The position numbers and the translations under genes were made by a program. From NCBI GenBank assembly GCA_005502915.1, contig SCMT01000001.1, positions 248,001 to 312,000 of the forward strand: DNA of 64,000 bases, given 5' to 3'. The stretch's first letter is position 1, and each line of letters opens with the position of its first letter. The notes below the pieces were generated by a model. That model ran no database searches and was not told where the DNA came from. It worked only from the letters and a program-made list of their open reading frames with translations. This stretch comes from Lysobacteraceae bacterium 2PB (lineage in GTDB: Bacteria; Pseudomonadota; Gammaproteobacteria; Xanthomonadales; Xanthomonadaceae). Positions 27,807 through 36,034 of the stretch are shown here, piece after piece.

Positions 27807-28215
27807 GCGATGCGTCCGGTGGCGTGGGGCGCACCCTTCGAGGCGAAGCCACGACGGCGCACGGGGTCAGGTGTCCATCCGCGCATTATCGCCTGTCGTG
27901 CAGGGGATGCCCAGCCTGCGAAGGGCCACGCGAGGCAACGGGGTCGGGGAACAGGGCGGGAACGGGGCCAGGTTCACTTCGTCAGCGCGAAGCGAACCTG
28001 GCCCCGTTCCCGCCCGCTCCCTGTCATGGCGGCACAATTCATGCTTCGCGATGCACGGGATCCACCGGAAGCGGGGACGCGACCATGACGCATCGCACCA
28101 TTGCATCATCCTATGCGCGAGGTCTGCCTGACGCGGTGGTCTCGCGACGGACAGGACGCACCATGCGCCCCGTCGGCCACGTGCGTGCGAACCATCGGAA
28201 CAAGGCGCGATCGCC
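27807..28215. other. 409-base intergenic region, mgtE / ECF sigma gene
   Basis: Divergent gap of 409 bases. It contains the near-perfect REP-like inverted repeat at 27954-28015 and otherwise no recognisable gene; short open frames in it have no start signal or recognisable content. Promoters for both flanking genes should lie here but no consensus pair was found. Confidence 0.6.
27954..28015. repeat. REP-like inverted repeat, GGGGCCAGGTTC family, copy 1
   Basis: Two 28-base arms, identical but for one base, starting GGGCGGGAACGGGGCCAGGT and closing with its complement, around a short loop. Related, more decayed copies are at 40055-40102 and 47470-47553. Confidence 0.85.
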
Positions 28216-28776
28216 ATGAGCGAAATCACGGTATTGCTGGGACAGGCCCGGGAAGGCGATCCATTGGCGTGGGACCGCGTGGTGCAACTGCTGTACGCCG
28301 ACCTCAAGCGTCTGGCGCGCAGCGCGTCGTCGATCGACGGCGGGCAGGATGTGACCGCGCTGGTCCATGACTGCTACCTGCGCATGTGCCGCTCCGGGGC
28401 GGATGCCGTCGCCAACCGCGCCCATTTCCTGTCCCTGGCCGCCGTCGCGATGCGCCAGCTGGTCATCAACCACGCCCGCGACCGCGTCGCGCAGAAGCGC
28501 GGCGGCGGCCAGACGCACACGACGCTGGGCAAGGCCGACCTGGACCTGTCCGCCAGCGCGCGCGCCGAAGCCGAGGAGCTGCTGCAGATCGACGCGGCGC
28601 TCCGCCACCTGGCGCAGACCGACAAGCGCCTGGTGCAGGTGGTGGAATGCCGGCTGTTCGCAGGCCTGAGCGAAGAGGAGACCGCCACCGCGATGGGCGT
28701 CTCGCTGCGCACCTCGCAACGTCTCTGGCAGGAGGCCAGGACGCACCTGCGGATGCTGCTCGACGACGCGGCCTGA
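28216..28776 (+). CDS. ECF-type RNA polymerase sigma factor
   Basis: A 186-residue sigma factor of the Sigma70_ECF type found next to eukaryote-like kinases. Region 2 covers about residues 5-90 (LYADLKRLARS, TALVHDCYLRM, then NRAHFLSLAAVAMRQLVINHARD as promoter melting and -10 contact, given here in parts such as HFLSLAAVAMRQLVINHA). Region 4 lies about 125-180, with VECRLFAGLSEEETATAMG and SLRTSQRLWQEAR as the HTH. No anti-sigma gene follows; instead a Ser/Thr kinase starts 14 bases after the stop, suggesting the kinase controls this sigma factor by phosphorylation (inference, known for some such pairs). Confidence 0.88.
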   Translation: MSEITVLLGQAREGDPLAWDRVVQLLYADLKRLARSASSIDGGQDVTALVHDCYLRMCRSGADAVANRAHFLSLAAVAMRQLVINHARDRVAQKRGGGQTHTTLGKADLDLSASARAEAEELLQIDAALRHLAQTDKRLVQVVECRLFAGLSEEETATAMGVSLRTSQRLWQEARTHLRMLLDDAA

Positions 28777-28790
28777 GCGGGGCGTCGCCG

Positions 28791-31121
28791 ATGTCCCTGC
28801 GTGACCGCCTGCTCGAACCGCGCGGCCTGTTCCGCGGCGCCCTGTTCAAGGACATGCTGCGCACGCACTTCGACGCCGGCGGCCTGCAGGCGGGCACCCG
28901 CGTCGGCGCGTTCCGCATCGTCCGCGAACTGGGGCGCGGCGGGATGGGCGTGGTCTACCTCGCCGAACGCGCCGATGGCGAATTCGAGCAGAACGTCGCG
29001 CTGAAATGGCTGCAGGACGCCAACCTGTCGCCGGAAAGCGCGGCGCTGTTCCGCCGCGAGCGCCAGTTCCTCGCCGAGCTGTCGCATCCCAACATCGCGC
29101 GCCTGATCGACGGCGGCCGCACCGACGAAGGCCAGCTGTGGTTCGCGATGGAATACATCGAAGGCCTGCCGATCGATCGCCATGCCGATACGCATCGCCT
29201 CGACGAACGGCAGCGCGTCGCCCTGATGCTGCCGGTGCTGCAGGCCGTGGAATTCGCGCACGGCCGGCTGCTGATCCATCGCGACATCAAGCCCGGCAAC
29301 GTGATGATCGACGCCGGCGGCCAGGCGAAGCTGCTGGATTTCGGCATCGCCGGACTGGCCCAGGAAAGCGATCACGCCACCGCGTTCACCCCCGAGTACG
29401 GCAGCCCGGAGCAGCGCGCGCTGGGCGCGGTCGGCACCGCGTCGGACGTCTGGCAGCTGGGCCGCCTGCTGCAGGCGATCCTCGCCGCAGGCACCGCGCA
29501 ACCGCCTTCGCGCGACCTGCAGGCGATCATCGACAAGGCCACGGCCGACGCCCCGGCGCAACGCTACGTCACCGCAACCGCGCTGAAGTACGACCTCGAG
29601 CGATATCTCGCGCGCAGGCCCGTGCAGGCGCGCCAGGGCGGCCCGCTGTATCGCTGGACACGGCTCGTGCAGCGCCATCCCATCGGCAGCCTGAGCGCGG
29701 CGCTGGTCACGCTGGGCGTGGTCGCGCTGGTCGGCGGATTCCTCTACTACGCCGCCGTGGAACGCACGCGCCTGCGCGAGGCGCGCGACGAAACGCTCGC
29801 GGTGAACCGCTTCCTCAACGAGGACCTGCTCGGCGCGGGCGACCCCTTCATCGGCAACGCCAGCGACGCTCCGGTCTCCGACATCCTGGAAGCGGGCCTG
29901 GAGAAGGCCGGCAAACGCTTTCCCGACCATCCGGCGATCGCCGGGAAGATCATGGTCGCCATCGGCCACACCCTGAACAGCCGCGGGCAGTATGCGTCGG
30001 CACGGCGCGCGGCCGAACGCGCCACGCGGCTGCTCGCGCAGGCCGACGTTGCGGATGCGTCGTCGCTCGGCGAGGCGCGGCTGCTGCACGCCATGATCGA
30101 CATCCATTCCGGCGAGCCCAGGGCGGCGCAGCAACGACTGGACGCACTGACCCGGGATTTTCCGTTCGATCCCGACGACGACGCACCGGACGTTCTGGCC
30201 TGGCGCATCCGCAGTTCGCTCGCATGGAACCAGCAGTTGCTCAATCGCGCCGACCGTTGCGTCGAGACCTACGAACGGATCCTCGCGCACACGCGCGGCA
30301 TTCCCGACAGCGAACTGAGCGATGCCTACAACGGCCTGAGCCTCTGCCAGAGCCAGATGGCCCGCTTCGACGAGGCCGTGCGCAGCGCGCGCCGTTCGGA
30401 AGCCTATGCCGCGAAGCTCAACGGCGTGGAGAGCGGCGCCGCATCGCTGGCGCGGATCCGCATCGCCACGGCCCTCAGCGGGCTGGGACGGCACCGCGAG
30501 GCCACGACCCTGCTGCACCGGGAGGTGGTGAACCTGCATCGCCTGCTCGGGCCGGACCACGGCACGACCGCGACCTACGTCAATCTGCTCGGGTCGATGT
30601 ACCTGTGCGCGAACGACAACGCCGCTGCGGCGGCATGGCTGGCCGAAGCGGTGGAGGCGAGGCGTCGGACGATCGGCCCGGACCACGCCTGGACCCAGGG
30701 CGCGACGGCGCAGTACGCGGTGGCCCTGCTGCGCAGCGGGCGCAGCGAGGAAGCGCAGCCCTACTTCGAACGCATGGAATCGATCCGGCAGTCCGTCGAC
30801 GATGTCGGCTCGCAGATGTGGATCGATCGCGCACTGGGCGAATGGCAGCTGCGCCGCAGCAACGCCGAGGAAGCGCTGGCCCATTACCGCAGCGTCCGCG
30901 AGATGGCGCTGGCCTCCAGCGACCGCTTCCGCTCGAACATGCACGCGATCGAAGCCGGTTACGGCCTCAGCCTCGCGCAGTCCGGCCGCACGCAGGAGGC
31001 GCTGGCCGCCTACGAACGCTCGATCGCCGCGATTCCCGAGGCCAGCCGCTGCTCCAGCCCGCTGACCATCGACGCGGAACGGGATCGCCAGAGGCTGCTC
31101 TCGGCGTCAAAAGCGTACTGA
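28791..31121 (+). CDS. Membrane Ser/Thr protein kinase with TPR sensor domain
   Basis: A 776-residue Hanks-type kinase with intact catalytic motifs: glycine loop GRGGMG (48-53), Lys72, HRDIKPGN (163-170) and DFG (183-185), with EYGSPEQ in the activation segment. A transmembrane helix follows at about 298-321, and the remainder is an array of TPR-like helices predicted outside the membrane (for instance ATRLLAQADVAD, SEEAQPYFERME, EALAHYRSVRE, EALAAYERSI). It is encoded 14 bases after an ECF sigma factor, so a signal-kinase-sigma pathway is likely. The stop codon lies within a 13-base tandem repeat. Confidence 0.9.
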   Translation: MSLRDRLLEPRGLFRGALFKDMLRTHFDAGGLQAGTRVGAFRIVRELGRGGMGVVYLAERADGEFEQNVALKWLQDANLSPESAALFRRERQFLAELSHPNIARLIDGGRTDEGQLWFAMEYIEGLPIDRHADTHRLDERQRVALMLPVLQAVEFAHGRLLIHRDIKPGNVMIDAGGQAKLLDFGIAGLAQESDHATAFTPEYGSPEQRALGAVGTASDVWQLGRLLQAILAAGTAQPPSRDLQAIIDKATADAPAQRYVTATALKYDLERYLARRPVQARQGGPLYRWTRLVQRHPIGSLSAALVTLGVVALVGGFLYYAAVERTRLREARDETLAVNRFLNEDLLGAGDPFIGNASDAPVSDILEAGLEKAGKRFPDHPAIAGKIMVAIGHTLNSRGQYASARRAAERATRLLAQADVADASSLGEARLLHAMIDIHSGEPRAAQQRLDALTRDFPFDPDDDAPDVLAWRIRSSLAWNQQLLNRADRCVETYERILAHTRGIPDSELSDAYNGLSLCQSQMARFDEAVRSARRSEAYAAKLNGVESGAASLARIRIATALSGLGRHREATTLLHREVVNLHRLLGPDHGTTATYVNLLGSMYLCANDNAAAAAWLAEAVEARRRTIGPDHAWTQGATAQYAVALLRSGRSEEAQPYFERMESIRQSVDDVGSQMWIDRALGEWQLRRSNAEEALAHYRSVREMALASSDRFRSNMHAIEAGYGLSLAQSGRTQEALAAYERSIAAIPEASRCSSPLTIDAERDRQRLLSASKAY

Positions 31122-31169
31122 TCGTTTGCGCTGATCGTTTACGCTGATCGTCTGCACTGAACCTTCGCG
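31118..31169. repeat. 13-base tandem repeat overlapping a stop codon
   Basis: Four consecutive 13-base units: CTGATCGTTTGCG, CTGATCGTTTACG, CTGATCGTCTGCA and the decayed CTGAACCTTCGCG, with a fifth partial start. The first unit contains the TGA stop of the kinase gene, and each later unit offers another TGA. Confidence 0.8.
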
Positions 31170-31188
31170 CTGAATCCACGCCCCCCGC

Positions 31189-31695
31189 ATGTCGCTCACC
31201 ATCGCGCCGTCTTCCGCCGAATGGCCCCGCCTGTTCCTCGCGCACCGCGACGCGCTGCACGACGCATTCGCACCCGTGGGCGTCGACATCGAACACATCG
31301 GCAGCACTTCGGTACCCGGGCTCGCCGCGAAACCGGTGATCGACATCCTCGTCGGCGCAGCATCGCTGGCGGAGATCGAATCGCGCATCCCCGCCCTCGT
31401 CGCCGCCGGTTTCGCCTACCGGCCCGAACACGAAAGCGCACTGCCGATGCGGCGCTACTTCACCCTGACCCCGCCCGGCGGCCTGCGCGTGCACGTGCAT
31501 GCGGTGGAACGCGGCGGCACGCTCTGGCACGAACACCTCGCGTTTCGCGACGCACTGCGCAGCGACGACGCGCTGCGCGACCGTTACCAGGCGCTGAAGC
31601 TGGCGCTGGCGCAGCGCCACGCGCACGACAAATCCGCCTATACCGAGGCCAAGGGCCCTTTCATCCGCGAGGTGATCGCCCGGTCGGGCAGATGA
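31189..31695 (+). CDS. GrpB family protein (UPF0157, nucleotidyltransferase fold)
   Basis: A 168-residue GrpB/UPF0157 protein, a nucleotidyltransferase-fold family of unknown biological role (the domain is also found joined to dephospho-CoA kinase in actinobacteria). The nucleotidyltransferase core is IEHIGSTSVPGLAAKPVIDI, with the G-S-T and the two Asp positions, followed by HVHAVERGG and the C-terminal helix segment YTEAKGPFIREV. It starts 67 bases after the kinase gene. A strong hairpin at 31718 separates it from the convergent secreted-protein gene. Confidence 0.9.
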   Translation: MSLTIAPSSAEWPRLFLAHRDALHDAFAPVGVDIEHIGSTSVPGLAAKPVIDILVGAASLAEIESRIPALVAAGFAYRPEHESALPMRRYFTLTPPGGLRVHVHAVERGGTLWHEHLAFRDALRSDDALRDRYQALKLALAQRHAHDKSAYTEAKGPFIREVIARSGR

Positions 31696-31717
31696 CTTCG
31701 ACACTGCCATCACGCAT

Positions 31718-31762
31718 GGCCGCAGGGACGGCGTCGCCATACGCGACGGCGCCCCTGCGGCC
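31718..31762. terminator. Bidirectional hairpin between grpB-type gene and secreted-protein gene
   Basis: Two 18-base arms (GGCCGCAGGGACGGCGTC and the complement of GGCCGCAGGGGCGCCGTC) pair at 16 of 18 positions with a nine-base loop, between convergent genes. Confidence 0.65.
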
Positions 31763-31777
31763 GTCTTCAGGACGCGC

Positions 31778-33358
31778 TTACATCGATGTCGAGGTGTAGG
31801 TCATGAAGATCACCCCCGTGGAGTTGGGCGAGGGCATGCTGGTGACCGTGGTGCCGTCGGTGGACAACTTGATGCGACCGTCGGGACGATAGACCCAGCC
31901 CGCACGCCCGGCACCCAGCGACACCATCTGGTCCTGCTCGCCCCAGCCATGCGTCAGCTCCCTGACCTGGGACTTCGCATTGCCGTTGGCGTCGATCTCC
32001 TGCACGAAGTATTTCGTGGCCAGGCGCTGGGTCTGGTCCGGGCTGGGGTTGTCGAAGGACGTGGTCACGTTCGTGCCCGAGGCCATCATCTGCGCCCAGC
32101 CGAGCAGGTAGCGCGGCGTGCCGGTGCTGTCGTTGCCGAGCGAGACCAGCTGCGGATAGGACAGGAAGTGCGTGGCACTGCTCTTGACCCACACCGGTGC
32201 GGACAACCGCGCGCCGACGCTGTTGAAGCGGACCAGCCCGATGCGCGAGCGCTCTGCGATGGACGGGCTGGGCGAGCCCACGAGCACGCCGATGAACTCG
32301 CCGTTGGCGGTCGGCAGGATCGGACCATGGCCGCCATTGAAACGCAGTTCCGTGTAGCCGCCCGGCACGAGCGAGGCATAGATGTCGTGGGCCTTGCCGG
32401 CAGCCTGGCCTTCGACACGCATCCAGACCGCGCCCTTGGTGTCGTTGGCGACATTGGTCCAGTCGGTCATGCAGAACGCACCGAACTTGCCCGTGGTGCT
32501 CAGGACGGGGCGATTGGACAGCGTGTGCCCGTGCGCGCATGCCCAGATCCAGCCGCGCGAGGTGTCGATCGCGGTGTTGGCGGGGACCGACGCCCGGGTG
32601 ACGGCGACGAAACTGTCGCCCTGGTGCTGGGTGCCGTTGGCATCCTTCCCGGTCGTGGCTTTCATCGCCACGCCGTAATGCGTGCTCGACATGACCAGGT
32701 TCTGGTGACCGAACTCCCAGCCGCCGCCGATCGCCTTGCTGACGATGTAGCTGTTGTACCCCGTGAGGCTGGAGGTGGGCACGGCCGGAGCGCCCCGCCA
32801 TTCGTACAGCCACATCTGGTCGTCGCCCGGCTCGGCGGTGAGCCAGTTCCGCCAGTCGTTGCCCACGGTCGTGGTCGGCAGCGCAGCGACGAGGTCCCGG
32901 GTCGCGCCGGTCGAGCCGGCGGGCCTGCGGCACATCGCCGTGACCGTGCTGCAGTCGGATGCGGCCACGATGCCGTTCATGTCCTTGCAGGTCGGGAATG
33001 ACCGCGACGTGAAGTTGCTCACGACGCCGGTGCTGGCCACGTCTCCGGAAATGATCATCCCCTCTTCCGTGCCGGTGGTGCTCCTGGTCGTGATCGACGC
33101 GAACAGCTTCCTGACGCCACCGGTGGTGCAGGATGCGGTGTACATGCGTCGCGGAACCACCGCGCCGGGGTGGTAGGACAGGATCCTGATCACCCAGGGG
33201 TACTCGCCTGCGGTCGTGCGCGAGTTCGGTAGCGTGTAGGTGCCGGAATTGGTGGTGCCGGCCGCGGGCAGCGTCTGGGCCAGGGCGGCAGGCGCGAGCA
33301 ATGCCAGGGTCAGGGCCGCCGCCAGGCGGGTCGCCGGGGCAATGATGGGTGCATTCAT
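31778..33358 (-). CDS. Secreted protein of unknown family (526 aa)
   Basis: A 526-residue exported protein I do not recognise. The signal peptide is clear: MNAPIIAPATRLAAALTLAL then LAPAALA before the first mature residue Gln24. The mature part is rich in Thr, Ser, Gly and Trp, with repeated short beta-like blocks such as RYLLGWAQMMAS, GEFIGVLVGS, YFVQEIDANGNAKSQVREL and GRAGWVYRPDGRIKLSTDG, which resembles a beta-propeller or lectin-like fold. Several paired cysteines occur (CTTGG, FPTCKD, DCSTV, MCRRP). No catalytic motif is seen. The start has a good ribosome site, AAGGAAG, in an 11-base stretch identical to that before the metzincin gene at 38470. Divergent from the ToxR-like regulator, with a repeat array between them. 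Confidence 0.7.
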   Translation of the reverse strand: MNAPIIAPATRLAAALTLALLAPAALAQTLPAAGTTNSGTYTLPNSRTTAGEYPWVIRILSYHPGAVVPRRMYTASCTTGGVRKLFASITTRSTTGTEEGMIISGDVASTGVVSNFTSRSFPTCKDMNGIVAASDCSTVTAMCRRPAGSTGATRDLVAALPTTTVGNDWRNWLTAEPGDDQMWLYEWRGAPAVPTSSLTGYNSYIVSKAIGGGWEFGHQNLVMSSTHYGVAMKATTGKDANGTQHQGDSFVAVTRASVPANTAIDTSRGWIWACAHGHTLSNRPVLSTTGKFGAFCMTDWTNVANDTKGAVWMRVEGQAAGKAHDIYASLVPGGYTELRFNGGHGPILPTANGEFIGVLVGSPSPSIAERSRIGLVRFNSVGARLSAPVWVKSSATHFLSYPQLVSLGNDSTGTPRYLLGWAQMMASGTNVTTSFDNPSPDQTQRLATKYFVQEIDANGNAKSQVRELTHGWGEQDQMVSLGAGRAGWVYRPDGRIKLSTDGTTVTSMPSPNSTGVIFMTYTSTSM

Positions 33359-33776
33359 GTGGGTCTTCCTTGTGTGAGTGCGTATGCGCGGACGGACGGC
33401 CGGTGTCGAACCGGGGATGCGTCGCCAGATCCGTGATCGAGAACACGCTCTGCTTCCCTGGCCCTTCCTGGCCTGTGCCGATGGCTGGCAGGCGGCTTTC
33501 ACGACGCACGGCCAACCAGGGCGCGAGATTGGCCAGCACCTGCATCAAATGCATCAAAGCGCATCACGAAGCCATCACGAGACGATCACGAACCCCGTCG
33601 ATGTTCCGTTTTCGGCTTGGTTTGTGCCGTTTTTGCTCCCTCCGCGCCCGGGTGGACCGCTGCCATCCCGCAATCGCCCATGGCAGACTAGGATCAGGGC
33701 ACAAAGGTTGCGACACAGCTCGCAGGGGCTTTGCGCGCCCCTGCCGGCAGGCATTCTCACGGAAGACGATACGATC
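33359..33776. promoter_or_regulatory. 418-base divergent region with tandem repeats (regulator / secreted protein)
   Basis: Non-coding gap between the secreted-protein gene (minus) and the ToxR-like regulator gene (plus). Its only striking feature is the 11-base-spaced array at 33541-33591. Short open frames here have no support. Confidence 0.6.
33541..33591. promoter_or_regulatory. Regulatory array A: ATCACGA every 11 bases
   Basis: ATCACGA occurs exactly at 33563, 33574 and 33585, preceded by two related TGCATCAAA units at 33541 and 33550. The ATCA starts are thus spaced 9, 10, 11 and 11 bases. Direct repeats one helical turn apart are the usual target of OmpR/ToxR-type winged-helix regulators, and such a regulator is encoded 186 bases away. 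Confidence 0.7.
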
Positions 33777-35930
33777 ATGCGATATCGATGGGATGACTTC
33801 AGTCTGGACCGTGAAGCGATGCTTCTGGTCCATGACGGGCGCCAGGTGGATGTGACCCGGAAGACCCTCGCCTGCATCCATCATCTGATCGAGAATCGCC
33901 ATCGCGTCGTCGGCTACGACGAATTGATCCGCACGCTGTGGGGACACGACAACGTCACCAACCACCAGTTGTCCCAGGTTATCCTGTCTGCGCGGCGCGT
34001 GATCGGCGACGACGGCCAGGCGCAGCGGCTGATCCGCACGGCCCCGGGCCTGGGCTACCGCTGGGTCGGCGCGATCAGCGAGGGGGACGCCCCTGCAGCG
34101 CAGTCATCCGAGCCGGCAGATGGAACGATCCTGCAGCTCCCGCCGGCCCCCATGGCATCCGGGGGCACCGAGGACCTGGCAGTCCCGGCGCCGGAGGCCC
34201 GGGCGTCCGAGTCCCAGACGCCGGACCCACCGACATCCGGATCACAGCCCCTCCAGGTACCGGACGCATCGCCCGCGGGCAGCCCGGCCGCCGATGCCCC
34301 GCCGATCGGTGGCGGCAAGCTGCGCGCACCGCGCTGGCTCGGCTGGATCGCAGTCTCGGCGCTCGGCATATCCGGGGCGGCCATGTACGGCACGATGCGC
34401 GGCGCCCCCGCGCAGTCGATGGCATCGGCCACTGCAACGCCTGCGGAGGATGCCGTCGCCACGCTGGGAGCCGCGCTGGAAGCCGGCCATTACGAGGATG
34501 TCCGCGAAGGCCTGGCACGGTTGCCGCCGGAGATCGCGGACAGCCCGCAGGCCAAACTGCTGGAAGTCCGGCTGGACATGATGCGGGGCAGGACGGAACT
34601 CGCCCTGCAGAAACTCGAACGACAGCAGGCACGCGCGGACGCCGCCGGGGACCCGCTGTGGCGCGCCAGGGTGCTGACGATGAAGAGCATGATCCTGGCC
34701 AAGGACGAAGCCCCCCCCGAGGCGATCACGGCCGCAGCGGGCGAGTCCCTGGCGCTGCTGGCGTCCATGGGCGATGCCGCGCCCGCGGAGGATGTCGGCA
34801 ATGCCGTCTTCGGCCGCGGCGTGGGACTGATGCGCGCAGGGCGATCGGACGAAGCGATGCGCGATTTCGTCAGGGCCAAGGACATCCGCATCGCGATCGG
34901 CGACATCGGCGGTGCCGCCCAGGTCCAGGGCAACTTGGCGCGCACGTGGATGCGCGCCGGACGCATGCGCGAAGCCCTGGACGAGCTGCAGGCCGTGCTG
35001 GCCTCGAACAAGCGCGCGAAGGAGCCGGTCAACCAGATCTACACGCTCAACACGATCTCGCGCATCGAGGTCGAACTGCTGCGCTGGGAGCAGGCGCTGT
35101 CCACCAACGACGAAGCCTTGCGCCTGCTGCGGCAGATGCCCGGGTCGGATCGTCGCCAGCGCGCGCTCCAGCTGCGCGCATTCATCCTCAGCGAAACCGG
35201 GCGCCTGCACGAAGCCGCCGCACAACTCGAAGAAGCCAGGCAACTGAAAAGCGACGACGCATCCGTCAGTCCCTCGATCGAGGCGATGCACCACCTCGCA
35301 TCCGGTGAGCCCGCCCGCGCGATCGCGCGGCTCCAGCAGGGCTTCGACACGAAGACCTATACCTACGACTTCAATCCGATGCTGGAGGACGCGGAAGGTC
35401 CGCTCCTGCTGTGGATGCTTGCGGCGCGGGACCTGACCGAAAGAGGCGAAGCGGTTCCCACGCTGCCCGCGCAGCAGAAAGCAATGCTTCTGAACCCGAA
35501 GACCGCGACGGGCCGCATCGCGCGCGGCCGATGGCTGGCGATGCAGGGCGACGACAAGGCTGCGGAAACGGATTTCAGGCTGGCGCTGCAGGAAACGCGG
35601 CGCATGGGGCAGACGTATCGAATGACCCTCGCGACGGAAGCGCTGGTCGAATTGCGGCTCCAGCAGGACGACGCGGATGGCGCCCGGATCGTGCTGGAGG
35701 ATCTGCGCGCGCATCAGCCGACCCATGTCGACCGCGACTACCGCAGCAGCGTGATGGATCTCCGCGTGGCGCTCGCGCGGGACGACACTGCACGGATACG
35801 GGTGGCGCATGCGCGCACGCGTGCGCTGGCGGGCGAGCGGCCGCTGCCCGGGGATGTGGCGCGGCGGTACGCCGATGCCACCTCTCGATCGGCGCCTCTG
35901 CGCGTGGCCGACCCCAGGCACCTGAAGTGA
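33777..35930 (+). CDS. ToxR/CadC-like membrane regulator with winged-helix and TPR domains
   Basis: A 717-residue protein. Residues 1-98 form an OmpR-type winged helix: TRKTLACIHHLIENRHRVVG, the DNA-recognition helix NHQLSQVILSARRVIGDDG and the wing LIRTAPGLGYRW. A Pro/Ala/Ser-rich linker (100-180) leads to a single membrane helix (about 187-207, WLGWIAVSALGISGAAMYG) and a large TPR-like domain to the C-terminus (for example EDVREGLARLPPEI, RALQLRAFILSETGRLHEA, TDFRLALQETRRMG). There is no receiver domain, so it is a ToxR/CadC-type one-component factor that binds DNA while sensing in the periplasm. It is the obvious candidate to bind the ATCACGA arrays near it and near the genes at 37825 and 38470. 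Confidence 0.85.
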   Translation: MRYRWDDFSLDREAMLLVHDGRQVDVTRKTLACIHHLIENRHRVVGYDELIRTLWGHDNVTNHQLSQVILSARRVIGDDGQAQRLIRTAPGLGYRWVGAISEGDAPAAQSSEPADGTILQLPPAPMASGGTEDLAVPAPEARASESQTPDPPTSGSQPLQVPDASPAGSPAADAPPIGGGKLRAPRWLGWIAVSALGISGAAMYGTMRGAPAQSMASATATPAEDAVATLGAALEAGHYEDVREGLARLPPEIADSPQAKLLEVRLDMMRGRTELALQKLERQQARADAAGDPLWRARVLTMKSMILAKDEAPPEAITAAAGESLALLASMGDAAPAEDVGNAVFGRGVGLMRAGRSDEAMRDFVRAKDIRIAIGDIGGAAQVQGNLARTWMRAGRMREALDELQAVLASNKRAKEPVNQIYTLNTISRIEVELLRWEQALSTNDEALRLLRQMPGSDRRQRALQLRAFILSETGRLHEAAAQLEEARQLKSDDASVSPSIEAMHHLASGEPARAIARLQQGFDTKTYTYDFNPMLEDAEGPLLLWMLAARDLTERGEAVPTLPAQQKAMLLNPKTATGRIARGRWLAMQGDDKAAETDFRLALQETRRMGQTYRMTLATEALVELRLQQDDADGARIVLEDLRAHQPTHVDRDYRSSVMDLRVALARDDTARIRVAHARTRALAGERPLPGDVARRYADATSRSAPLRVADPRHLK

Positions 35931-35980
35931 ACCGGCCACCTTCGCGCGCATCGCAGCGGCCGGCATCTCCCCGAAAAAGA

Positions 35981-36005
35981 GACCGCGCCGGAGCGCGGCG
36001 CGGTC
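35981..36005 (-). terminator. Rho-independent terminator of the chimeric toxin gene
   Basis: Ten-base stem GACCGCGCCG/CGGCGCGGTC with a five-base loop; on the minus strand it is followed by TCTTTTT. It lies between the convergent regulator and toxin genes. Confidence 0.75.
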
Positions 36006-36034
36006 GGTGATACACCATCGAGCAATGTGCTGCG

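Noticed and set aside
33559-33591. Reading array A as a CRISPR-like or microsatellite repeat
   Set aside because: Units are too short for CRISPR, and the same element with the same spacing recurs at two other promoters, which favours protein binding sites over slippage.
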